Positions 1-5,282 of a DNA stretch of 9,034 nucleotides are shown here, in pieces. Both the position numbers and the translations under genes were made by a program. The stretch's first letter is position 1. Every line of letters begins with the position of its first letter. The notes under the pieces were generated by a model. That model was not told where the DNA came from. It searched no databases and saw only the letters and a program-made list of their open reading frames with translations. This DNA comes from Arthrobacter sp. (GTDB taxonomy: Bacteria; Actinomycetota; Actinomycetes; Actinomycetales; Micrococcaceae): assembly GCA_030146405.1 (NCBI GenBank), contig JASLBS010000229.1, positions 1 through 9,034 on the forward strand, written 5' to 3'.

Positions 1-735
1 ACGGTGCTCCACCCCGCAGGCGATGGTCATCGCGGAGTTGGTCGTGCTGTAGCCGAGCAGGTAGCGGGAGCCCTCGATGCGCTTGAGCCGTGGCTGGAGA
101 ACCCGTTCCTGGAAGGATTCTGCTCGCCGCGGATCGAAGGCGCCCGTACCACCCGCAGGGCTCACGTGGTACTCGTCGACGGCGTCCTGCCGGTTGAGGA
201 TCTGACTGGAGATCACGATGGATGCATCCGCGTCGAGCATCTCGACCTCGTAGTCGATGACGGCCAGGTGCCGGTCCGTGAAGGACACCAGGCGTCGGGA
301 GCGCACGAGCACATGCTTGCCCGAGGGTGTGCGCCACTGGAGCTCCCGGACCAGGACGCCGTCGGCGAAGTCCAGACGCCGTGAGTGCCGCAGGATATCG
401 GCCTCCGTCAGGACGAACGCCTCGTCGTCGACGTACAGGCGGATGATCTTCGCGTCGGGCACGTTGACGATCGTCTGCCCCACGCGTGCGAAACCGAACG
501 CCTCCTCCGCGTGCTGGATGGGCCACGTCTCGTGGAAGCCGTTGATGAAGCTCCCGGAGGCGTACGCATCGCGGCCCTCGTCGAGGTTGCCGCGCAGGCC
601 CAGGTAGCCGTTGCCCACACAGAACAGAGACTCGTTGCGTCCCTGGAGTGCGGGGTCGAACTCCGCCTCGACGAGCGCCCACTCGTCGACGGGGAAGTGG
701 CTGCGGTCCACGGGGTCTGCGGTGATGAGATTCAA
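1..735 (-). CDS. GH65-family disaccharide phosphorylase, N-terminal part (runs off the left edge)
   Basis: This is the first 245 codons of a glycoside hydrolase family 65 protein. The translation carries the GH65 N-terminal signature NESLFCVGNGYLGLRGN near residues 30-46, followed by FINGFHETWPI, and further on LLGYSTTNSAMTIACGVEH close to the window edge. Family members (maltose, trehalose and kojibiose phosphorylases) use inorganic phosphate to cleave an alpha-glucodisaccharide into glucose and beta-glucose-1-phosphate in the cytoplasm. The catalytic domain, with its general-acid Glu, lies outside the window, so the substrate cannot be assigned. I chose the TTG at 733-735 because AGGA lies six bases upstream of it; the GTG eight codons later is the alternative. 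The gene starts 35 nt after the stop of a beta-phosphoglucomutase gene, which consumes beta-glucose-1-phosphate. That pairing supports a phosphorylase rather than a hydrolase. Confidence 0.88.
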   Translation of the reverse strand, partial: MNLITADPVDRSHFPVDEWALVEAEFDPALQGRNESLFCVGNGYLGLRGNLDEGRDAYASGSFINGFHETWPIQHAEEAFGFARVGQTIVNVPDAKIIRLYVDDEAFVLTEADILRHSRRLDFADGVLVRELQWRTPSGKHVLVRSRRLVSFTDRHLAVIDYEVEMLDADASIVISSQILNRQDAVDEYHVSPAGGTGAFDPRRAESFQERVLQPRLKRIEGSRYLLGYSTTNSAMTIACGVEHR

Positions 736-770
736 GGGTTGTCCTGTGGTACTGGTGAGCGCGGTAGTGC

Positions 771-1520
771 TCAGCTGGCGGAAAGGAAGGGGATGAGTTC
801 GGCGAGGTCATCGATCACGAGGTCCGCACCGTGCGTGAGCAGGCTGTCCGCCCCGACACCACGGTCCACGCCGATCACGAGGCCGAAGGCGCCGGCCCGG
901 CCGGACTCCACCCCGGAGGGGGCGTCCTCGACCACGGCGCAGGCGGATGCAGACAGGCCGAGGAGCTGCGCGGCGTGGAGGTAGGTGTCCGGCGCGGGCT
1001 TACCGGCGATGCCGAGCTCGGCCGCGAGCACACCGTCGACGACGACGGTGAACCGGTCCCGGAGCCCGGCGGCGTCGAGGACGGGCACCCCGTTGCGCGA
1101 GCTGGTGACGACGGCGATCCGGATGCCGGCGGCAACGGCCGCGTCGATGAGCGCGACGGACCCCGGGTACGCCGTGACACCCTGGTCGCGGAGCGTGTCG
1201 TTGAACGTGGTGTTCTTCCGGTTACCCAATCCGCAGACCGTCTCCCGGTCCGGCGGGTCGTCGGGCAGCCCCTCCGGCAACGTCACCCCGCGGGAGGCGA
1301 GGAAGGCCCGCACGCCGTCGTAGCGGGGGCGGCCGTCGATGTAGGTGAAGTAGTCGTCGTCGGTGTACGCCTCGGCGATGCCCTTGGCGGCCAGATACGC
1401 GGTGAACAGACGCGACCAGGCCTGCATGTGCACTTCGGCGGTGGGGGTGAGTACGCCATCGAGGTCGAAGAGAAGTGCCTCGAGGGACGTCAGACGGTTC
1501 GCAGCGGAGGTTGGCGGCAC
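771..1520 (-). CDS. pgmB: Beta-phosphoglucomutase-family HAD phosphatase/mutase
   Basis: This 249-aa protein is a HAD-superfamily enzyme of the beta-phosphoglucomutase type, interconverting beta-glucose-1-phosphate and glucose-6-phosphate. Motif I is FDLDGVLT, with nucleophile D19 and acid/base D21. A helical cap follows at about residues 30-110, with the segment YIDGRPRYDGVRAFL typical of this branch. Motif II is VVTSS (about 137-141), motif III is K174 in GKPAPDTY, and motif IV is E198-D199 in VVEDAPSGVESGRAG. All core residues are present and the length is normal or slightly long for the family. The start is a GTG at 1518-1520 with only a weak GGAAAG about nine bases upstream; no ATG fits the reading frame near the conserved N-terminus. 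It is the first gene of an apparent operon with the downstream GH65 gene, whose product it would channel into glycolysis. A plain sugar-phosphate phosphatase is a less likely alternative. Confidence 0.88.
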   Translation of the reverse strand: MPPTSAANRLTSLEALLFDLDGVLTPTAEVHMQAWSRLFTAYLAAKGIAEAYTDDDYFTYIDGRPRYDGVRAFLASRGVTLPEGLPDDPPDRETVCGLGNRKNTTFNDTLRDQGVTAYPGSVALIDAAVAAGIRIAVVTSSRNGVPVLDAAGLRDRFTVVVDGVLAAELGIAGKPAPDTYLHAAQLLGLSASACAVVEDAPSGVESGRAGAFGLVIGVDRGVGADSLLTHGADLVIDDLAELIPFLSAS

Positions 1521-1542
1521 GGATCAACGCTTTCCGAGTAGT

Positions 1543-1565
1543 GGTGGTGACCGGACATCACCACC
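1543..1565 (-). promoter_or_regulatory. Stem-loop in the pgmB leader
   Basis: GGTGGTGA (1543-1550) and TCACCACC (1558-1565) form a perfect 8-bp inverted repeat with a 7-base loop. It lies 22 bases upstream of the pgmB GTG on the minus strand, so it would be in the mRNA leader or at a promoter-proximal operator. Which of these it is, or whether it has any role, cannot be decided from sequence alone. Confidence 0.35.
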
Positions 1566-1730
1566 GGGAGGTGGGTGTCGGTGCTGACCCGGCCACGTCG
1601 CCTTCGACAGGAGCGGGGTGCGCCTGGGGGATCGGAGCGATCCACCGGGATGTAGGAGAAGTCGTCCGGATCATGTGCTGCCCTGCACTGGCCGACCAGT
1701 GATGTGCGGTATCGATCGAGATGACCCTTC

Positions 1731-1736
1731 ATTCTA
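1731..1736 (-). promoter_or_regulatory. Possible -10 element for pgmB-GH65
   Basis: On the minus strand this reads TAGAAT, one base from the TATAAT consensus and fitting the actinobacterial TANNNT pattern. No good TTGACA-like -35 is present at the right spacing. The expected -35 position is instead occupied by the 19-bp palindrome, which would suit a regulated promoter. It would give a leader of about 200 nt before the pgmB start, so this is a weak call. Confidence 0.25.
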
Positions 1737-1742
1737 TCCTCC

Positions 1743-1761
1743 GGAACGTCCTGGACGTTCC
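1743..1761. promoter_or_regulatory. Perfect 19-bp palindrome, candidate operator
   Basis: GGAACGTCC (1743-1751), a single T (1752) and GGACGTTCC (1753-1761) form perfect 9-bp arms around one central base. That geometry suits a dimeric transcription factor better than an RNA hairpin, because the loop would be only one base. It sits between two divergent units, six bases from a TAGAAT -10-like element on the minus strand. The cognate regulator is not in the window and I do not recognise the motif as a named operator. Confidence 0.5.
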
Positions 1762-1952
1762 ACTGCGATGGGTGTTCCGCCGGTAGCAGAGCGGGTCCGA
1801 GCCGTGTCCGCAGGCCTGTGCGCTCCGCGGTTAGACTGCCGAGGTACCGGTCACGAGTAGAGGCCGGTTCCTGGGCGGCCCCGCTGCTCGACCGGGTGAG
1901 TTCTTCACCGCCGGTCCCCGCCCCCTGTAGTTCCGAGAGAAACCGAGATCCC

Positions 1953-2852
1953 ATGACCACCACAGTCCTCGTCGCCGGTGCCACCGGAGACCTCGGTGGG
2001 CGCATCGTCCGCGAACTCCTGCTCCACGACACCCGCGTGCGCGTCCTCACCCGTCCCGGCAGTGGCCGGGCGCAGGAGCTCTTCGGAGACCGTACCCGGG
2101 TGGATATCGTTGAGGCCGACTACGCGGATCCGGTAGCGCTCACCTCCGCACTGCTCGGCGTCGATGCGGTGGTCTCCGCGGTCAGCGGCACCGCGCCGGT
2201 GATCATCGACGCCCAGCGTGCCCTGCTCGATGCCGCCGTCCGTGCCGGTGTCCGCCGGTTCATCCCCTCCGACTACTCCTCCGACTACCGCCGCATCGCA
2301 CTGGGGAGCAACCGGAACTTCGAGCTTCGCCGACAGTTCGCGGCTGATGTGGATGCCGCGCCGATCCGGGCCACCTCGGTGCTCAACGGTGCCTTCACGG
2401 ACATGCTCACGGGCCAGGCGCCCATGATCTCGTTCAAGCTCCGGCGCGTGCTGTTCTGGTCGTCACCGGACCAGATTCTCGACTTCACCACCAAGGACGA
2501 CACCGCGGCCGTCACGGCGCTCGTGGCGATCGACGACGACGCCCCGCGTGTGGTCGAGGTGGCGGGTGACCGGGTGACGGCGCGGGACGTTGCACGCATG
2601 ATGACGGAACTGACCGGAACGCCCTTCACGTTGCAATGGGCGGGAAGCACAGGATCTCTCTCGGCGATGAGTAACATCATGAGGCGCTTCTCGAAGGAGT
2701 CCGCCGATCCCTTCCCGGCCTGGCAGGGCATGCAGTACTTCGTGAGCATGTTCAGTGGGCAGGGGCAGCTGCGCCACGTGGACAACGAGCGGTACGGGCA
2801 GCGCAAGTGGACCACCGTACGCGACGTCCTCGGCGCCCACCTCGCGGCGTAG
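1953..2852 (+). CDS. NmrA/isoflavone-reductase-like NAD(P)-binding protein
   Basis: This 299-aa protein is an atypical short-chain dehydrogenase of the NmrA/isoflavone reductase group. The N-terminal Rossmann motif is GATGDLG (residues 9-15). R34 at the end of the second strand (LTRPGS) suggests a preference for the NADPH phosphate. RRFIPSDYSSDY (about 101-112) corresponds to the RFxPSxF region of this family. The C-terminal half shows no recognisable extra domain. Members are either NADPH-dependent reductases of small organic compounds or redox-sensing proteins, so the substrate is unknown. I start at the ATG at 1953, directly before the first beta strand; an in-frame upstream extension to 1818 adds only low-complexity residues. 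The Shine-Dalgarno is weak (a GAG five bases upstream). It is monocistronic and convergent with the oxidoreductase gene downstream, from which it is separated by a hairpin. Confidence 0.85.
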   Translation: MTTTVLVAGATGDLGGRIVRELLLHDTRVRVLTRPGSGRAQELFGDRTRVDIVEADYADPVALTSALLGVDAVVSAVSGTAPVIIDAQRALLDAAVRAGVRRFIPSDYSSDYRRIALGSNRNFELRRQFAADVDAAPIRATSVLNGAFTDMLTGQAPMISFKLRRVLFWSSPDQILDFTTKDDTAAVTALVAIDDDAPRVVEVAGDRVTARDVARMMTELTGTPFTLQWAGSTGSLSAMSNIMRRFSKESADPFPAWQGMQYFVSMFSGQGQLRHVDNERYGQRKWTTVRDVLGAHLAA

Positions 2853-2858
2853 GTCCTG

Positions 2859-2922
2859 CGCGGAGCCTGCCTGCGCAGAGCATTGCGCAGGCAGGCAGGC
2901 AGGCAGGCAGGCAGGCTCCGCG
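2859..2922. terminator. Intergenic terminator-like hairpin after the NmrA-like gene
   Basis: The 18-base left arm (2859-2876) is the exact reverse complement of the right-hand sequence once five extra AGGC units are removed from it. As it stands, 2867-2876 can pair with 2885-2894 around an 8-base loop (2877-2884). Alternatively 2859-2872 can pair with 2909-2922, looping out the intervening bases. It begins seven bases after the NmrA-like stop and lies between convergent genes, consistent with a GC-rich actinobacterial terminator without a T-tract. Confidence 0.65.
2887..2916. repeat. (GCAG)n tetranucleotide microsatellite, about 7.5 units
   Basis: Seven perfect tandem GCAG units plus a trailing GC lie at 2887-2916, entirely within the right arm of the terminator-like hairpin. 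In AGGC phase there are seven units at 2889-2916, whereas the complementary left arm implies only two. Replication slippage within the hairpin is the simplest explanation. It is outside any real coding region, so it would not cause translational phase variation. Confidence 0.9.
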
Positions 2923-2923
2923 A

Positions 2924-2964
2924 AGTCGCGGTCACAGAGCCCCTCGGCGGGGCCCGTCGCGACT
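2924..2964 (-). terminator. Terminator-like hairpin at the 3' end of the quinone oxidoreductase gene
   Basis: AGTCGCG (2924-2930) pairs with CGCGACT (2958-2964), and inside them GCCCC (2939-2943) pairs with GGGGC (2949-2953) around a 5-base loop. The outer arm overlaps the oxidoreductase stop codon (2963-2965, TAG on the minus strand), so the structure would form as that gene ends. Together with the 2859-2922 hairpin it gives each convergent gene its own structure. There is no T-tract. Confidence 0.5.
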
Positions 2965-3892
2965 AGAAGGTCAGCACGATCCGCCCACGGACGCCGCCTG
3001 CCTCCATGCGGCGATGGGCCTCTGCTGCTTCCTCGGCGGGTAGCTCGGCCGCGACGCGGGGGGTGAGGATGCCGTCCTCGACCGCCTGGCGCAGGGCGTC
3101 GAGCTTCGCCTGCGAGTGGTACTCGTCGAAGACCCACACGGCCTCGAAGCGGATGCTGCGGGTGGGCTCGCCCTTCCAGCCGCGGACCGAGACGAAGACT
3201 CCGGTGTCCCGCAGCGCGGGCACGACGTCGTCATGCAGGAGGGCCGTGTCCGCGATCGCGTCGACGCCGTCCGGGAAGATCTCCCGAATGCGAGCAGCGA
3301 GGTCGTCGCCCCGCTCCAGGATGTGATCGGCTCCGAGGCCCTGTACCAGTTCATGGTCTTTCTGCGCTGCATCTGCGACGACGATCAGACCCTGCTGCTT
3401 GGCGAGCTGGATCGTGTAGTTGCCGAGCAATCCTGCCGCCCCGGTCACGGCGAGAACCTGACCGGGCTCCAGTGCAGCGAGTTCGAGGATCTGTACGGCG
3501 GTGAGGCCGTTCATCGGGATGGTGGCAGCTTCCTGGAGTGAGCTGTCGGCAGGGATGCGTGCGAGGGAGTCATCTGGTGCCACGAGATACTCGGCGTACG
3601 CGCCGCCATGGTCTCCCAGTGGCAGAGCGATCGCCATCACCTCGTCCCCGACCTTCCAGGAGCTGTCTGCGCCGATCTCGTCGATGACGCCGGCCGCGTC
3701 CATACCGGGGATGTAGGGCGGCTCGGACCGGCTCATGTCGTAGGCGCCGCTGCGCACGCCGGCGTCGGTCGGACTGACGGCGGCCGCCCGGACATGTATG
3801 CGTACTTCCTTCGAACCCGGACGACGTTCCGGGACATCCTGGATCGCAAGGGCCTCGGGGCCCCCGAACTCAGTAACTCCGATTGCTTTGAT
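2963..3892 (-). CDS. Zinc-independent MDR NADPH:quinone oxidoreductase-like protein with an abnormal start codon
   Basis: Read from 3892, this is a complete 309-aa medium-chain dehydrogenase/reductase of the quinone oxidoreductase group. The N-terminus reads KAIGVTEFGGPEAL, the family's usual opening right after Met. The catalytic domain includes PTDAGVRSG and IPGMDAAGVIDEIG (about 61-74), and the nucleotide-binding motif is VTGAAGLLGN (149-158). The ending GRIVLTF is standard. Structural zinc-binding cysteines are absent. Such enzymes reduce quinones or enoyl compounds with NADPH in the cytoplasm. At the expected initiator position (3890-3892) the codon is ATC, and the frame closes with TGA three codons upstream (3899-3901). 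The first conventional in-frame start is a GTG at 3755-3757, which would drop 45 conserved residues. A GGAG lies ten bases before the ATC. Either AUC is used, the gene is damaged, or there is a sequencing error. Confidence 0.82.
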   Translation of the reverse strand: MKAIGVTEFGGPEALAIQDVPERRPGSKEVRIHVRAAAVSPTDAGVRSGAYDMSRSEPPYIPGMDAAGVIDEIGADSSWKVGDEVMAIALPLGDHGGAYAEYLVAPDDSLARIPADSSLQEAATIPMNGLTAVQILELAALEPGQVLAVTGAAGLLGNYTIQLAKQQGLIVVADAAQKDHELVQGLGADHILERGDDLAARIREIFPDGVDAIADTALLHDDVVPALRDTGVFVSVRGWKGEPTRSIRFEAVWVFDEYHSQAKLDALRQAVEDGILTPRVAAELPAEEAAEAHRRMEAGGVRGRIVLTF

Positions 3893-4202
3893 GACGGATC
3901 AACTCCAATAGTCGTGGTCGATGGTGCCCGGGTGAACCGGCACCGGGACTCGCAATCCCACCTACACGGCTGAACAACAACGGATGTCCGCAGGGGATTC
4001 CAGCTTCACGTCGGCGTGTACTCCTCGGCCTGCCGGCAGATTCTTCGCGATCCGGTAGCGTCGGCATCCTCTCGGTACAATCGGTGCCGATCCTCGTGCG
4101 GTTACGTGGTGACGGTGCCCTCTCGCTGCCGCGAGCCGCGGCGTCCACTCCACCGGGTGTCTCCGTTGGGCAATACCCGTACCTCCTCAGTAGTGTTTGA
4201 TC
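3893..4202. other. Divergent intergenic region, no convincing gene
   Basis: These 310 bases separate the leftward quinone oxidoreductase from the rightward CitE-like gene. A bulged hairpin is visible (GGTGCC at 3923-3928 with GGCACC at 3939-3944, plus an inner GG/CC pair), and TCGGCA (4061-4066) and TGCCGA (4085-4090) form a spaced inverted repeat around a TACAAT -10-like hexamer at 4076-4081. A leftward open frame of about 90 codons gives an Arg/Pro-rich product with no family resemblance and was not called. Confidence 0.5.
4166..4196 (+). promoter_or_regulatory. Possible promoter for the CitE-like gene, leaderless mRNA
   Basis: TTGGGC (4166-4171) and TAGTGT (4191-4196) are separated by 19 bases. 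The TANNNT-type -10 ends six bases before the ATG at 4203, so transcription would begin at or next to the start codon. No Shine-Dalgarno is present upstream of that ATG. This combination is typical of leaderless genes in actinobacteria. The spacing is longer than ideal and the -35 is only partial. Confidence 0.35.
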
Positions 4203-5051
4203 ATGGCCTCTTCCCTCAGAAACAGCCGCGCTGCTGCGCTTCCCGCCAAGCTCTCACGATCCTGGCTCCTGGCCTCGGCCGCCTCTGAGGACAACTTCAT
4301 CCCGGCCCTGACGTCCGAAGCCGATTCCGTGGTCTTCGACATGGAGGACGCAGTCCCCGCCGAGGGGAAGGCCGAAGCCCGCGAGCGTGTCGTCGAAGCG
4401 CTGTCCACGGGAATGACGGCGTGGGTGCGGGTGAACGGTATCGAGACCGACTACTGGGCGGACGACCTCGCAGCACTGTCCAAGGCACCGGGCCTGCGCG
4501 GCGTGATGCTCGCCATGACCGAGAAGCCGGAGCAGGTGACCCACACGGCCATGCGCCTCACTGCCGGTACCCCCGTGCTGGCCCTGATCGAATCCGCCCT
4601 CGGCATCGAGAACGCGACGGCGATCGCCAGCGCGCCCGGCACCTTCCGCCTCGCCTTCGGCGTCGGTGACTTCCGCCGGGATACCGGCGCCTCCGACGAA
4701 CCCATGGCACTCGCCTACGCACGCTCCAAGCTCGTCGTCGCCTCGCGCGTGGGCCAGCTTCCCGGTCCGATCGACGGCCCGACGGTGGGAGCCCTCGGTG
4801 ATCCACTACTGGAGGCGTGCAAGGTCACCGCATCCATGGGGATGACGGGCAAGCTGTGCCTGCTGACGGACGCGACGGACACGATCAATCGCGGGTTGTC
4901 CCCGAGTGACTCCGAGATCAAGTGGGCCTCGGAACTCCTGCGTGAGCACGCGGAGGGTGCCGTGGTGGGCGACGGCTCCTACCTGCCGCGCCTGGCGCGG
5001 GCCCAGAAGATCTCCTCGCTCGCCGACTCCTACGGACTGTGGAACGCCTGA
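4203..5051 (+). CDS. CitE-like HpcH/HpaI aldolase/citrate lyase family CoA-ester lyase
   Basis: This 282-aa protein belongs to the HpcH/HpaI aldolase / CitE superfamily, whose TIM-barrel enzymes cleave or form carbon-carbon bonds in CoA esters such as citryl-CoA or malyl-CoA, using Mg2+. Family landmarks are SDxVxFDMEDAV (41-51), R76 in WVRVNG, metal ligand E130 in ALIESALGIENA, and D156 in AFGVGDFRRDTG. The C-terminal region has GMTGKLCLLTD (213-223) where many CitE/malyl-CoA lyases have GKxxIHPxQ, so the canonical His-Pro is missing; this points to a divergent subgroup of unknown substrate. The ATG at 4203 is preferred over an in-frame TTG two codons earlier because a -10-like element implies leaderless initiation there. 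A semialdehyde dehydrogenase gene follows 231 nt downstream on the same strand. Confidence 0.83.
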   Translation: MASSLRNSRAAALPAKLSRSWLLASAASEDNFIPALTSEADSVVFDMEDAVPAEGKAEARERVVEALSTGMTAWVRVNGIETDYWADDLAALSKAPGLRGVMLAMTEKPEQVTHTAMRLTAGTPVLALIESALGIENATAIASAPGTFRLAFGVGDFRRDTGASDEPMALAYARSKLVVASRVGQLPGPIDGPTVGALGDPLLEACKVTASMGMTGKLCLLTDATDTINRGLSPSDSEIKWASELLREHAEGAVVGDGSYLPRLARAQKISSLADSYGLWNA

Positions 5052-5053
5052 CC

Positions 5054-5094
5054 GTGGGAAGCTGATCTCACCGGGTTGGAAACGGAATTCCCAC
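5054..5094 (+). terminator. Weak inverted repeat after the CitE-like gene
   Basis: GTGGGAA (5054-5060) and TTCCCAC (5088-5094) form a perfect 7-bp inverted repeat with a 27-base loop, starting two bases after the stop codon. The loop is large and no T-tract follows, so termination here is only possible. The rest of the gap to 5282 shows no strong promoter. Confidence 0.3.
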
Positions 5095-5282
5095 CCGAGG
5101 GTCCGATCGGGGTCTTGAGCAACCGCGCCTCGTCGTCGTAGAAAGTAATCGGCAATTCGAGACACCGTTCGCTCCTGCCGCGCGTCAGGGGGATGTACTC
5201 AACCGGTAGAACATCAGCAATGGGAAGTGCCGCACATCCGCTGACGCCTGCCAGTTTTTGTTCCTAGTGAAGGAGAAGCCGT

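Larger units (their letters stand above)
1521..1952. other. Divergent intergenic region, no convincing gene
   Basis: These 432 bases separate the leftward pgmB-GH65 unit from the rightward NmrA-like gene. Open frames exist on both strands, but their predicted products are low-complexity (Arg/Pro/Ser-rich) and match no family I recognise. The region holds a perfect 19-bp palindrome at 1743-1761, a stem-loop at 1543-1565 and a few possible -10 elements: TAGAAT on the minus strand at 1731-1736 and TAGACT on the plus strand at 1832-1837. None of these has a good -35 partner. It is best read as a bidirectional regulatory region with long 5' leaders. Confidence 0.55.

Noticed and set aside
831..1541. 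Rightward open frame of about 236 codons opposite pgmB.
   Set aside because: It is antisense to a protein with all four HAD motifs, and its Gly/Arg/Val/Glu-rich product matches nothing; high GC content makes such shadow frames common.
1490..2050. Leftward open frame of 186 codons spanning the divergent intergenic region.
   Set aside because: It overlaps the starts of both flanking real genes and gives a low-complexity Arg/Ser/Pro-rich product with no ribosome-binding site.
3870..4148. Leftward open frame of about 92 codons ending just inside the quinone oxidoreductase start.
   Set aside because: No family resemblance and Arg/Pro-rich composition. Its only interest is that it crosses the missing start codon in another frame; it does not supply a start in the right frame.
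5187..5222. Sequence resembling the 5' half of a tRNA (GGGGGATGTACTCAACCGG and following bases).
   Set aside because: The D-arm has mismatches and no anticodon stem, T-arm (GGTTCGA-type) or matching acceptor strand follows, so it is at best a chance resemblance or a degraded remnant.
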